Part shown: piece after piece, positions 28,807 to 37,400 of the stretch
Layout of the letters: every line of letters begins with the position of its first letter
How positions within the stretch are numbered: the first letter of the stretch is position 1
Source: Campylobacter showae CSUNSWCD
GTDB lineage: Bacteria; Campylobacterota; Campylobacteria; Campylobacterales; Campylobacteraceae
Length of the DNA: 64,000 nucleotides
Direction of reading: 5' to 3'
Assembly: GCF_000313615.1 (NCBI RefSeq)
Contig: NZ_AMZQ01000008.1
Coordinates: 1-64,000, forward strand
Made by a program: the position numbers and the translations under genes
Notes under the pieces: model-generated
The model's input: only the letters and a program-made list of their open reading frames with translations
Databases searched by the model: none
What the model was told of the DNA's origin: nothing

Positions 28807-29337
28807 TTATATTGCTTTTAATATGTATTCGCTCATTTGGGCTTTTAGCCTATCTACCGAAAAACTAGCCTCCACACCCAAATCGTCTAGCTCGATCTTA
28901 ATGCCGTTATAGTCGCTTTTTACCGGCTCTAAAATGATTTTTGCGTTAAATCTTTTAGAAAAGCTACTTTCAAGCTCTGAAATTTGAGCCTGACTGATCT
29001 GCGAGCCGCCGTAAATTTTGCCGTAAAAAACATTATCCATTTTTGACTTTTGCGCTAAAAGCTCCGAAACGATATTAGGCAAAATATCAAGTCTTTTATT
29101 TTCGCCAAGCAGTTTTATGAAATTTACAAATTTCTGATCCGCCTCGCCGACTAAAGATAGAACAAAATCCGCTTTTTGGCTATTTTTTAAATTTGGTGAA
29201 ACGATGATGTTTTGAAATTTTTCATTTGCGAATGCGTTTGCGATCTCTTGTAGCTTGGCGGTAAAGTTATTAAACTCATCCTTGCTAAGGTCGCTAACTA
29301 GGGCTTTTACGTATTTTTTTGCGATAAGTTCTTTCAT
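28807..29337 (-). CDS. atpH: ATP synthase F1 subunit delta
   Basis: The delta subunit joins the peripheral stalk to F1. The 176-residue protein begins MKELIAKKYVKALVSDL, the usual OSCP/delta start, and is followed by atpA. Its start abuts the end of atpF. Sequence conservation is low, as is normal for this subunit, so the assignment rests on length, N-terminal pattern and position. Confidence 0.92.
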   Translation of the reverse strand: MKELIAKKYVKALVSDLSKDEFNNFTAKLQEIANAFANEKFQNIIVSPNLKNSQKADFVLSLVGEADQKFVNFIKLLGENKRLDILPNIVSELLAQKSKMDNVFYGKIYGGSQISQAQISELESSFSKRFNAKIILEPVKSDYNGIKIELDDLGVEASFSVDRLKAQMSEYILKAI

Positions 29338-29834
29338 TAGCCGACCCTCTTAAGCATAATATTGATAAGCTCGCTTTGATCCATTTTTACACTGTCGCTT
29401 GCGAAAATTTCATTTAAAATTTCGCCCACAACGGACTTAACCATGCGTCTTTTTTCAAATTCTTTTTGATCCTGGAAGCTTTTTTCCAAATTTGCGACCT
29501 CTTGTCTTGTCTCTTCTTTGATGCGATCAGAGATTAAAACAGCCTCTTTTCTAGCGGTCTCTACCAGGCTAGCAGCGTTTGCCTTAGCCTCTTCTACACG
29601 TCTTAGAGCGTCGTCTTTTTTAGCCTTTGAGTCTTTTAGTTTTTGCTCGATATTATCAAGCCTCGCCGCGATACCGGCAATTCTTCCCTTGTAAGCATTT
29701 TTGATAGGGTTTGCTATAAAATAATACAAAATAGCGGCAAAAACGATAAAGTTTATAGTTCTAGGCACTATGTCGTATCCGCCGTCCGCCATCAAAACAA
29801 AAGGACATAATAAAAGTAAAATTTTGCTTTTCAT
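29337..29834 (-). CDS. atpF: ATP synthase Fo subunit b
   Basis: Peripheral-stalk subunit b: one N-terminal membrane helix (about residues 23-45, INFIVFAAILYYFI) then a long charged helix. The frame is open from TTG 29849, but ATG 29834 has AAGGA at a better distance and starts a signal-like MKSKILLLLCPFVLMADGG. This gives 165 residues, and Campylobacter b subunits also start with such a leader. It lies directly after the second b-type gene. Confidence 0.9.
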   Translation of the reverse strand: MKSKILLLLCPFVLMADGGYDIVPRTINFIVFAAILYYFIANPIKNAYKGRIAGIAARLDNIEQKLKDSKAKKDDALRRVEEAKANAASLVETARKEAVLISDRIKEETRQEVANLEKSFQDQKEFEKRRMVKSVVGEILNEIFASDSVKMDQSELINIMLKRVG

Positions 29835-29835
29835 A

Positions 29836-30261
29836 TTAAATCCTTGCAAGTTTTGCTTTTAAAGCGGCTTGAAGTTCAGGCAATTTTTGTTGCAAGTCAG
29901 CTCTAAAATCGCTCTTTTGAGTGTTTAAATTTTGGATAAAAGCATCATAATCAGCCTCCAAAACTCCGCGTCTTTCGTTCACTATCTTAGCAGCAGCGTC
30001 TTTTGCCGCATTGATAGCTTCCTGCTTGATCTTGCTCGCTTCGCTCCTTGCGGTAGCTATGAGCTGTTCTATCTGCGCTTCGTACACGCCAAGATCGCTC
30101 GTATTTTTGCTAGCGCTCTCTTCGTCGTTTTTTATCGCATCGTTCCTAGCGTCTATAAATTTAAGTAGAGGCTTGTAAAGGATGGAATTTAAAACGGCGA
30201 TAAGCCCTAGAAAAATAACTGCCGTCAGGACGACTAACGGCAAATTAATTTCCAACATCAA
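29836..30261 (-). CDS. atpF': ATP synthase Fo subunit b' (second b-type subunit)
   Basis: The 141-residue protein has one N-terminal membrane helix (about 8-30) and a long amphipathic charged helix, the layout of b/b' peripheral-stalk subunits. Together with atpF it makes a b/b' pair, as in other Campylobacterota, cyanobacteria and alphaproteobacteria. It is the first gene of the atp operon, with a GGAGAT site before the ATG. Confidence 0.88.
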   Translation of the reverse strand: MMLEINLPLVVLTAVIFLGLIAVLNSILYKPLLKFIDARNDAIKNDEESASKNTSDLGVYEAQIEQLIATARSEASKIKQEAINAAKDAAAKIVNERRGVLEADYDAFIQNLNTQKSDFRADLQQKLPELQAALKAKLARI

Positions 30262-30291
30262 ATCTCCTTAAAGTTTAATATTTTCTTAAGC

Positions 30292-30297
30292 ATAATA
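30292..30297 (-). promoter_or_regulatory. Possible -10 box of the atp operon promoter
   Basis: On the minus strand TATTAT occurs about 31 bp before the atpF' ATG, within the 95-bp gap after parB. The gap also holds an A9 run and AT-rich sequence. The upstream genes run in the same direction, so an internal promoter is plausible but not certain. Confidence 0.4.
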
Positions 30298-30356
30298 AAA
30301 TCGTGCTTATTTTACAAAAAAAAAGGATAAAATAAGCTAAATTTAAATAAATATTT

Positions 30357-31211
30357 TTATTTTATCTTGTTTATTAACCTATCGATATCCGCTATATCAC
30401 CAAATTCAATAGTGATTTTGTTTCCTTTTATCTTAACCGGTACGTCAAATTTGGAAAAAATCTCTTTCAAATTTACAAGTCTTTCGAGATATCTTTCATC
30501 TAGCTTAAGCACAGTTTTAGACGGTAATTTATTTTTTAAATTTTTTACCAGATTTTCAGTCTCGCGTACGCTAAGGCGTTGTCCAATTATAGTATCGACT
30601 GCCGTTTTTTCATCGTTTGGCTCAAGACCTACAATGACTTTAGCATGCCCTTGCGTCAGTTTACCCTCTTTTATATACTCTTGGGTTGCAGAACTGAGAC
30701 TCAAGAGCCGCATGGTATTTGTTATCTGAACCCTACTTTTATGAATAATGTTTGCGAGCCCATCCTGCGTAATTTTATATTCATCTATAAGTTCTTTATA
30801 GGAATTTGCGAGCTCAATAGGATTTAAGTCTTCTCTTTGGATGTTTTCTATGAGAGCTAGTTCGCGTAAACTTTGACTCTCGATGTCGGCGACTATGGCC
30901 TTTATCTTACTTTCGCCCAGTAGCTTAGTCGCGCGAAATCTCCTTTCGCCTGCGATCAGCATATATCCGCCGTCTTTTTCTATAACTATGATAGGCTGTA
31001 TGAGACCGTGTCTTTTGATGCTTTCACTAAGCTCCCTTAGTGCCGTTTCGTCGAAATTTTTACGCGGCTGATACGGATTTTCAGTAATTAGTTCAAGGTC
31101 TATGTCTTTTATTATATCACTATTACCTTCACTTATTTCAGCCTTATACGCCAGCTCAACATCGCCCAAAATCGCCTCTAGTCCGCGCCCTAGTCCGCCT
31201 TTTTTAGCCAT
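30357..31211 (-). CDS. parB: Chromosome partitioning protein ParB
   Basis: ParB binds parS sites and uses CTP to load on DNA for chromosome segregation. The 284-residue protein has the N-terminal ParB/Srx domain with ENPYQPRKNFDE and AGERRFRATK, the latter being the CTP-binding arginine motif. The helix-turn-helix region follows (QDGLANIIHKSRVQITNTMR), then a C-terminal dimerisation domain. It lies three bases after parA. Confidence 0.95.
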   Translation of the reverse strand: MAKKGGLGRGLEAILGDVELAYKAEISEGNSDIIKDIDLELITENPYQPRKNFDETALRELSESIKRHGLIQPIIVIEKDGGYMLIAGERRFRATKLLGESKIKAIVADIESQSLRELALIENIQREDLNPIELANSYKELIDEYKITQDGLANIIHKSRVQITNTMRLLSLSSATQEYIKEGKLTQGHAKVIVGLEPNDEKTAVDTIIGQRLSVRETENLVKNLKNKLPSKTVLKLDERYLERLVNLKEIFSKFDVPVKIKGNKITIEFGDIADIDRLINKIK

Positions 31212-31214
31212 TAG

Positions 31215-31997
31215 TTATCCTAAAATACAACATGCTAAATTTTGATACGCTACTGAGCCAGGCGATTTTATGTCGTATAAAATCACCGGCTTACCAAAAC
31301 TCGGACTTTCGGCGAGCTTCACGTTTCGCGGCACCACCACGAACTCATCACTTATATCCTTGTTTTTAAACAGTTTATCTTCAAAATGCTGCTTTAAATT
31401 TGCAACGGTTTCTTTTGCTAAGTTATTTTGCGAACTATACATAGTAGGCAAAAAGCCTTTTATAGTTAGTTTTTTATTAATCGTTTGTTTGATTATTTTT
31501 ATGGTATTTAATATCTGCGCCAAGCCCTCTAATGCATAAAATTCGCACTGGATAGGGATTATCACGCTATCGCTAGCGCTTAGGGCATTTACTGTAATAC
31601 TGCCAAGTGCCGGAGGACTATCGATTATAATAAAATCGTACTGCCCCTTAACTTCTTCAATCTTGGTCTTTAGTATCTTTTGATAGTCTTTACTCTGCTC
31701 GCTTAGCTCTTGCTCGATGCCTACAAGACCGATGTTTGAAGGAGCTAGAAAAAGCGTCGGGATTTCGGTTTTTAGGACGATTTGCGAGAGTTTTTTACGG
31801 CCTGTTAAAACGTGATAGATATTGTACTCGTAGTCGTTTCTGCTAAAGCCCATACCAGTAGTCGCATTAGCCTGCGGATCTATGTCGATGAGTAGAACTT
31901 TTTTTTCAGCTACCGCTAGCGATGCGGCCAAATTTACCGCGGTGGTCGTCTTTCCGACGCCGCCTTTTTGGTTTGCAATAGTTATAATTTCACACAT
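31215..31997 (-). CDS. parA: Chromosome partitioning ATPase ParA (Soj)
   Basis: ParA binds DNA non-specifically with ATP and moves ParB-parS complexes. I start at ATG 31997 (MCEIITIANQ), with GGA eight bases upstream, rather than TTG 32009, giving 260 residues. The deviant Walker A is KGGVGKTTT and the Walker B region reads FIIIDSPPALG. It forms an operon with parB, as on most bacterial chromosomes. No parS-like palindrome was seen in this window. Confidence 0.95.
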   Translation of the reverse strand: MCEIITIANQKGGVGKTTTAVNLAASLAVAEKKVLLIDIDPQANATTGMGFSRNDYEYNIYHVLTGRKKLSQIVLKTEIPTLFLAPSNIGLVGIEQELSEQSKDYQKILKTKIEEVKGQYDFIIIDSPPALGSITVNALSASDSVIIPIQCEFYALEGLAQILNTIKIIKQTINKKLTIKGFLPTMYSSQNNLAKETVANLKQHFEDKLFKNKDISDEFVVVPRNVKLAESPSFGKPVILYDIKSPGSVAYQNLACCILG

Positions 31998-32153
31998 GAT
32001 AATATCCAAATTTTGTTTTTAATTGATTAATTTTACAAAAAACTTACTTTGGCCAAGTTTAGTTTCGGCTTTAAAATTTCTGAAAGAATTTAGTAGCGCG
32101 TCCCTGCCGATATTTCGCAAAAATATTAAATTTTACGTCAAATTTAAGCATAT

Positions 32154-32789
32154 TTATCTAAGAGAAAAAACTCTTCGTCCCTCTATGTCTAAAGAGCCGT
32201 CAGGCAGGAGTTTTGCGTATTTAAGCGACATCTCTTCGCCATCAAAGTGCGTGATAAATTCTCTTGATTTTTTAAATTCGCTCTCAAATTTTTTAAAAAT
32301 TTCAGCCCAAGACGGAGCTGCTTGTAGCCTTTTGCAAAACTCCCCGACCGCAGCGCTAGGACTTACCTCTATATCTAAAATTCCAGCATTTTCTGGCGCA
32401 TTTTTTAGATTTATACCCATGCCGCAAACGTAAACTTCGCCGACTCTCGTCGTCAAGGTTCCGCCGATTTTTTTGTCGCCGACATAAAAATCATTAGGCC
32501 ATTTTAGCCAGATTTGCGAGCCGCGAGCCGCGAGCACTTCGCGCATTATCATCGAAAAGTAAATCGATGCCGATTCGCCTTTTAGGTCGGCGGGCAGCGC
32601 CGTCTCGCTCATGCAAAATGAAAAAAACAGATTGCCCTCCAGCCCGCTCCACGTGTTGTTTCTGCTGCCGATGCCCTGCGTCTGCTCTTTTGCCACGAGC
32701 GCAAAAGGCGGCTGTATTTCGCCGTTTCGCAGTCCTTCGACCAGAACTTTTTGCGTAGAGGGGACGCTATCTGCGAACTCTATTCTCAA
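32154..32789 (-). CDS. birA: Biotin--[acetyl-CoA-carboxylase] ligase
   Basis: BirA attaches biotin to the AccB carrier of acetyl-CoA carboxylase. The 211-residue protein is the short ligase-only form without the N-terminal repressor domain. The biotin-adenylate loop reads QTQGIGSRNNTW, in place of GRGRRGR-type sequences in E. coli, and WLKWPNDFYVGDKKIGG is the conserved lysine-containing motif. Both are typical of the group. A 60-bp gap separates it from fmt. Confidence 0.9.
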   Translation of the reverse strand: MRIEFADSVPSTQKVLVEGLRNGEIQPPFALVAKEQTQGIGSRNNTWSGLEGNLFFSFCMSETALPADLKGESASIYFSMIMREVLAARGSQIWLKWPNDFYVGDKKIGGTLTTRVGEVYVCGMGINLKNAPENAGILDIEVSPSAAVGEFCKRLQAAPSWAEIFKKFESEFKKSREFITHFDGEEMSLKYAKLLPDGSLDIEGRRVFSLR

Positions 32790-32849
32790 ATTTAGTTCCT
32801 TTTGAGTTTACGTTAAATTTATACGACAGACGCTTGATTTAATTCAAAT

Positions 32850-33785
32850 TTACGACGCTATATCGCCGACGCCAAGCCGTTTGCCGTTTAGATACGCGCT
32901 AGCGTCCACCGGCTTTTTGCCCGGCTCTTGCACCTTCGCGATCTTAACCGTACCCTTGCCGCACGCGACGTAAAAGCCGAGCTTGTCGACGCTTAAAATT
33001 TCGCCTGCACGTTCAAATTTACGCGCGCTAGATTCGCGCAAAAGCTCTAGTTCCAAAATTTTGAGTCCGCTAGCTAGATAAATCCCCGGCCAAGGCGTCA
33101 GCGCTCTAAATTTATTATAAATTTGCTCCGCACTCTGTTCAAAGCCAAAAAGTCCGTCGGATTTTACTATTTTTTTGCAGTGCGTGGCCTGCGCGTCGTC
33201 CTGCTTTAGCGGCTTTAAATTTGCAAAATTTAGCAACACTCGCACTATCAGCTCGCCCGCCAGATCCCCCAGCTCGTCAAATAGTTGCGCTGCCGTTTTA
33301 TCCTCGCAAGGCGTGTAATCAAAATCAAGCATATCGCCCGTGTCAAGCCCCGCGTCCATCAGCATCGCCGTCACGCCAGTCTGCTTCTCGCCGGCCAAAA
33401 TCGCGCTTTGAATGGGGCTTGCGCCGCGGTATTTGGGCAGGATCGAGGCGTGCAGGTTTATGCAAGGCGCGATATCAAGGACGGCTTGCGGCAAAATTTT
33501 ACCGTACGCCGCAACCACGATAAAATCAGGCTTTAGCTCTTTTATCTGAGCCGCGATCGCCTCATCTTTTAAGCTAACGGGCTGAAAGATTGGTGCAGCT
33601 GGAAGGTGCTGCTGCGCATAAATTTTAACTTCGCTCGGAGTTAAAATTTGCTTCCTGCCCACAGGCTTGTCGGGCTGCGTAAATACGGCCGCGATCTCAA
33701 ATTTCGCCTCCGCAAGCGCGCGTAAAATTTTAGCCGCGTATTCGGGCGTACCCATAAAAACTATGCTAGATTTTTTCTCGCTCAT
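32850..33785 (-). CDS. fmt: Methionyl-tRNA formyltransferase
   Basis: Fmt formylates initiator Met-tRNA using 10-formyl-tetrahydrofolate. The 311-residue protein has MGTPEYAAKILRAL, the active-site stretch NLHASILPKYRGASPIQSAI and the C-terminal OB-like domain. It begins three bases after obg. In C. jejuni proB lies between these two genes; here it is absent. The fhs gene at 59.6 kb would supply the formyl donor. Confidence 0.95.
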   Translation of the reverse strand: MSEKKSSIVFMGTPEYAAKILRALAEAKFEIAAVFTQPDKPVGRKQILTPSEVKIYAQQHLPAAPIFQPVSLKDEAIAAQIKELKPDFIVVAAYGKILPQAVLDIAPCINLHASILPKYRGASPIQSAILAGEKQTGVTAMLMDAGLDTGDMLDFDYTPCEDKTAAQLFDELGDLAGELIVRVLLNFANLKPLKQDDAQATHCKKIVKSDGLFGFEQSAEQIYNKFRALTPWPGIYLASGLKILELELLRESSARKFERAGEILSVDKLGFYVACGKGTVKIAKVQEPGKKPVDASAYLNGKRLGVGDIAS

Positions 33786-33788
33786 AGC

Positions 33789-34844
33789 TCAAAGCTCCTT
33801 TTTAAGTAGTTCAAGCAGGTTGAATTTTAGCTCGTTTATATTTTGCCCAGTCGCCGAAGATATCGGTATTACAAAAAACGGCTTGGCGGCGTTAAATTCA
33901 TAAATGTCTTGCTTAAATTTCATCTCGCCAGCCGTGCCAGAAAGCCCCAAATGCGATAAAAACGCGTCAAATTTTTCCTGCAAATTTTCTGCCGCGTCCG
34001 CGCGGGTTAGAGCGATCGCGTAGTCTCTTTGTGCAAGCTCGCCGGAAAATTTCGCCGTCTCGGCCCTCAGCGCGTCAAACTGCTCCTCGAGACTACGGTA
34101 GTTCGCAAGATCGAGCATAAAAAGCAAAATTTTCGTGCGCTCGACGTGTTTTAAAAACTGCACGCCAAGACCGCGCCCCTCGCTTGCGCCCTCGATAATG
34201 CCCGGAATATCGGCTATGACAAAGCCGCTGTATTCATCGACCTCGACGAGGCCGAGTTTTGGCGTGAGAGTGGTAAACTCGTAGTTTGCGATCTGAGGCT
34301 TGGCATTTGAGACGGTCGAGATAAGCGTGCTTTTACCAACATTTGGAAAGCCTACGAGTCCCACGTCGGCGATGAGCTTAAGCTCCAGTCGCACCTCGCG
34401 CGTCTCGCCTTCGAGGCCTTTTTGCGCGTATTCTGGGGCTTGATTGATCGAGCTTTTAAAATGTACGTTGCCAAGCCCGCCCTTGCCGCCTTTTAAAAAT
34501 AGCTCGCGCTGCCCCTCGCTCGTTAAATCGCAGAGTAACTCGCCCGTCTCGGCGTCCAGCACCGCGGTACCGGGAGGCACGATGAGCTCTAGGTGCTCGC
34601 CTCTTTTGCCGTGCATTCTGCGCCCCGTGCCCGCCTCGCCGTTTTGCGCGCGCATGGCCTTTTTGCCTTTATAAGCCGCTAGCGTGTGTGTGTTGTTATC
34701 AGCGACGAAATACACATCCCCGCCGTCGCCGCCGTCGCCGCCATCCGGTCCGCCTAGAATCACGTGCTTTTCGCGGCGAAAGCTCACCGAGCCGGCCCCG
34801 CCGTGACCCGAGCTTAGAGTTAAATTTACGCTATCTATAAACAT
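33789..34844 (-). CDS. obg: GTPase ObgE/CgtA
   Basis: Obg is an essential 50S-associated GTPase linked to ribosome assembly and stress. The 351-residue protein has the glycine-rich Obg fold at the N-terminus ([15 protein letters not shown]). The G domain follows with [26 protein letters not shown] and a TRAD-type G4 motif. It lacks a long C-terminal extension, normal for this group. It is downstream of rplU-rpmA after a 263-bp gap that holds a strong terminator, so it probably has its own promoter. Confidence 0.95.
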   Translation of the reverse strand: MFIDSVNLTLSSGHGGAGSVSFRREKHVILGGPDGGDGGDGGDVYFVADNNTHTLAAYKGKKAMRAQNGEAGTGRRMHGKRGEHLELIVPPGTAVLDAETGELLCDLTSEGQRELFLKGGKGGLGNVHFKSSINQAPEYAQKGLEGETREVRLELKLIADVGLVGFPNVGKSTLISTVSNAKPQIANYEFTTLTPKLGLVEVDEYSGFVIADIPGIIEGASEGRGLGVQFLKHVERTKILLFMLDLANYRSLEEQFDALRAETAKFSGELAQRDYAIALTRADAAENLQEKFDAFLSHLGLSGTAGEMKFKQDIYEFNAAKPFFVIPISSATGQNINELKFNLLELLKKEL

Positions 34845-35079
34845 TTTTTGCCTTAGTTTTTAAATTTTATTCTATTATTTTTAGTTTGTTATTTTGCGAA
34901 ATTTTCGGATTATATCGGTTTATTGATTAAAATTTGATTTGCCGAAAAGTTCAAACGATTTGCCAAGCATCGTTATTAGCACAATACAAATGGTCAAATT
35001 TTAAAATTTGACGAACGATGTGAGGATCATTTTTGTTATATAAAAGCTTTTTTGGATTTTAAAAATTTGGATGATTTTA

Positions 35080-35102
35080 AAAGAAAAAGGGGCTTTCGCC
35101 CC
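35080..35102 (-). terminator. Strong intrinsic terminator after rpmA
   Basis: On the minus strand GGGGC-GAAA-GCCCC (35102 down to 35089) is a GC stem closed by a GNRA tetraloop, followed at once by TTTTTCTTTT. It lies just after the rpmA stop (35108). It should separate rplU-rpmA from obg. The rest of the gap to obg (34845-35079) is AT-rich and has no frame. Confidence 0.85.
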
Positions 35103-35107
35103 AAGGA

Positions 35108-35365
35108 TTACGCAGCAGGATAAACTGAAACTTTTTTTCTATTTTTATCTAGTCTTTCGAATTTAACGAAACCGTCGATTAGAGCGAAAATCGTGTGATC
35201 TTTGCCTAGACCGACGTTGCTGCCCGCGTGAGTAGCGGTGCCGCGCTGGCGGATGATGATGTTGCCCGCACGAACGAATTCGCCGCCGAATTTTTTAACG
35301 CCTAAGCGTCGTCCGATACTATCTCGGTTATTCTGGGTTGAGCCTTGACCTTTTTTGTGTGCCAT
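35108..35365 (-). CDS. rpmA: 50S ribosomal protein L27
   Basis: The 85-residue protein starts [16 protein letters not shown] and contains [12 protein letters not shown] and [10 protein letters not shown], all L27 signatures. It sits in the standard rplU-rpmA pair, 11 bp after rplU, and ends at a strong terminator. Confidence 0.98.
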   Translation of the reverse strand: MAHKKGQGSTQNNRDSIGRRLGVKKFGGEFVRAGNIIIRQRGTATHAGSNVGLGKDHTIFALIDGFVKFERLDKNRKKVSVYPAA

Positions 35366-35376
35366 TTCTTATCTCC

Positions 35377-35691
35377 TTAAGCTGCGATACTTACGACTTT
35401 TACGCGTGTAAACTGTCTTCTAAAGCCGCGTTTTAGTTTTGAGTCTTTACGTCTGCGTTTTTTGTAGATAACTACTTTTTTGTCTTTGCCTTCATTAATG
35501 ACCTCAAGAACAACTTTTGCACCCTTAACAAATGGCGCACCTACCTTTACTTCGCCGTCGTTTACAGCTAGAACTTCTGTAATTTCAACAGTTGATTTAG
35601 CTTCAGCGCTAAAGTGATCTAGCTTAAGGAACTCGCCCTCGCTAACACGATATTGCTTACCGCCATGCTTAAATATAGCGTATTTTGACAT
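35377..35691 (-). CDS. rplU: 50S ribosomal protein L21
   Basis: The 104-residue protein starts [17 protein letters not shown] and ends with [15 protein letters not shown], the conserved L21 C-terminus that contacts 23S rRNA. It is the first gene of the long minus-strand run, with a likely -10 box about 85 bp upstream. Confidence 0.98.
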   Translation of the reverse strand: MSKYAIFKHGGKQYRVSEGEFLKLDHFSAEAKSTVEITEVLAVNDGEVKVGAPFVKGAKVVLEVINEGKDKKVVIYKKRRRKDSKLKRGFRRQFTRVKVVSIAA

Positions 35692-35776
35692 ACTCTACCT
35701 TTCTAAATTTGGTAAGACCAAAAAGCGCTTTTGGATTTCAAAAGACTTGGGGAGCTTTGTTGGTTGTAAGAGACGG

Positions 35777-35782
35777 ATAATA
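35777..35782 (-). promoter_or_regulatory. Possible -10 box of the rplU-rpmA promoter
   Basis: The minus strand reads TTTTTGGG-TATTAT-CC, about 86 bp before the rplU ATG, in a 151-bp gap. The T-rich stretch upstream of the box fits Campylobacter promoters. The long leader leaves room for L21 autoregulation, which I cannot confirm. Confidence 0.45.
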
Positions 35783-35811
35783 CCCAAAAATTTATAAATT
35801 TAAGTTGAATG

Positions 35812-35836
35812 AGGCGGAAATTTATCCGCCTTTTTG
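35812..35836. terminator. Hairpin with T-tract beyond the cytochrome peroxidase gene
   Basis: AGGCGGA (35812-35818) and TCCGCCT (35825-35831) form a 7-bp stem with a 6-nt loop, followed on the plus strand by TTTTG. The T-tract is therefore oriented for plus-strand transcripts, although the nearest gene end (35843) is on the minus strand. It may act in both directions or block antisense transcription. Confidence 0.5.
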
Positions 35837-35842
35837 TTTAGT

Positions 35843-36876
35843 TTAGTAGTCGAGTTCCGGTTTTGGGGTCTTTTCGGTAGATGCAGGAAATGACGGATAT
35901 TCGACTTTAGGCATTTTGCCTGTTAATGAATTTAAAAACGTCACTATATCGGCAGCTTCTTTATCATTTATCTCGATACCTAACTGTACGCTACCCATCA
36001 TCTTGACGGCATCTTTTAGCGACCAAACCGCACCGTTGTGGAAATATGGAGCCGTTAGCTCGATATTGCGCAGTGTAGGAGCTTTTACTAGGCCATTTGC
36101 GTCGCCTTTAAAGTCGCCCAAATTTGCAAATTCGTATTTGCCCGCAACCTCAAACGGCTGCAAAGTACCGCCCAAATTTATACCGTTGTGACATGTGGCG
36201 CAGCCTTTGTCGATGAAGGTTTTTAGGCCTTTTTTCTCAGCACCGCTTAGTGCAGCCTCGTCGCCTTCTAAAAATTTATCGAATCTAGACGGAGTTACGA
36301 GCGTTCTTTCAAAGATACCTATGGCCGTCGTTACTAACTCAAAGCTCACATCGCTATTAAACGCAGCTTTAAACTCGCTCACATAGGCAGGGATAGATTT
36401 TAGCCTCTGCTCGACTAACTCTGGGGTAGATGCCATCTCCGGCATTGCAGTCATCGGGCCGGCAGCCTGAGCGGCTAGGTGAGCGGCGCGTCCGTCCCAG
36501 AACTGCACCGAGTTAAATACCGAGTTATAAACAGTCGGAGCATTTACGTGATGAGGTTTGGAGTCCATTTGTGGCCGGTAGATGCAGGTACGCCGTCTGC
36601 TCCGCCTAGGCCTAAGTTGTGACAGGTGTTGCAGCTAATGATGCCGGATTTTGATAATCTCGGATCAAAATAAAGCCTCTTGCCAAGCTCATACGCAGCC
36701 ATAGTGGTTGGGTACTTCTCAGCATCCGGAGAAGCTTCGTTTATCGCCTTGATTAGCGCTTTTGGATCGCTAGGGATAGCGACTAGACCCGTATCTAGTG
36801 CGTCTTGGATCAAATTTTGAGCGCTTAGCGCAGTTGCCAGCACCGCTGAACCTAGTAAAACGGACTTGATTTTCAT
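35843..36876 (-). pseudogene. ccpA: Di-haem cytochrome c peroxidase gene, frameshifted
   Basis: The periplasmic di-haem peroxidase reduces H2O2 with electrons from cytochrome c. The first frame (ATG 36876) gives a signal peptide (VLLGSAVLATALSA) and haem motif CNTCH, then runs GHKWTPN and stops near 36544. The next frame continues PHHVNAPTVYNS, has the second haem motif CATCH and ends at 35843. One missing G on the plus strand (C on the coding strand) around 36555-36556 explains it: with one base added the gene is exactly 1035 bp (344 residues), a normal size. Everything else looks intact, so either a recent mutation or a sequence error is likely. Confidence 0.85.
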
Positions 36877-37400
36877 TAAATGCTCCTTTGAAAATAAAAT
36901 TAGAATGTGATTGTAATGTTTTTTAGGTTAAATACAAATAAATTTTATTGTTTATTAGAAATTATTTTTAAGTATTTATAATTATTTAAGATAAAATATA
37001 TCTTATTTATTATTATTAGATAGTATAAATTATTAAATTTCCTTATCAAATTTACGGCAGTATTCCTGTTTTACGAGTACTTCGTTTTAGGTATAATCGC
37101 CCGAATTTAACATTTTTGAAGCAAAAACTAAGAAAAATAAGAAGCCTATATAAAAAATCAAATAGACACTCAAAAGCCCTTCGCGGATAAAAGAAGCAAC
37201 TTATGCCGTAGAGGCGCGTAAGCCCGGCAAGCTCATCCATGTCGTCGTTTTTTAAGCAGTTTCGAGAAAAATTCAAATTTAAAGTCGTAAAGCCTATAAA
37301 CAAGCGAATGAATAACTTTTTAAAAACTCATTCTCGTCAGTATTTGCATGCTTTTACGCTAAATTTTCAGCCTCTTTAAAAACTAGCTCGACCTCTTTTA
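36877..37400. other. AT-rich intergenic stretch with a 19-bp palindrome
   Basis: No convincing gene is present. The part next to the peroxidase gene (36916-37060) is extremely AT-rich. It contains the perfect palindrome TAAGATA-AAATA-TATCTTA (36987-37005), about 110 bp upstream of the peroxidase start, a possible operator of Fur/PerR type. From 37052 to 37303 the minus strand has an 83-codon frame that is hydrophobic in the middle, has no clear ribosome-binding site and matches no family I know, so I do not call it. The remainder shows nothing recognisable. Confidence 0.5.
36910..36915 (-). promoter_or_regulatory. Possible -10 box of the peroxidase gene
   Basis: TACAAT on the minus strand, about 34 bp before the ATG at 36876, which is itself preceded by AAGGAG. 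The box is a one-mismatch match to TATAAT, so this is a modest call. Confidence 0.4.

Noticed and set aside
30262-32153. Search for parS sites or a replication origin near parAB
   Set aside because: No parS-like palindrome and no cluster of DnaA-box-like words could be seen by eye.
37052-37303. 83-codon minus-strand frame with a hydrophobic middle
   Set aside because: No ribosome-binding site, no family resemblance and an AT-rich setting; kept only as a note on the intergenic stretch.
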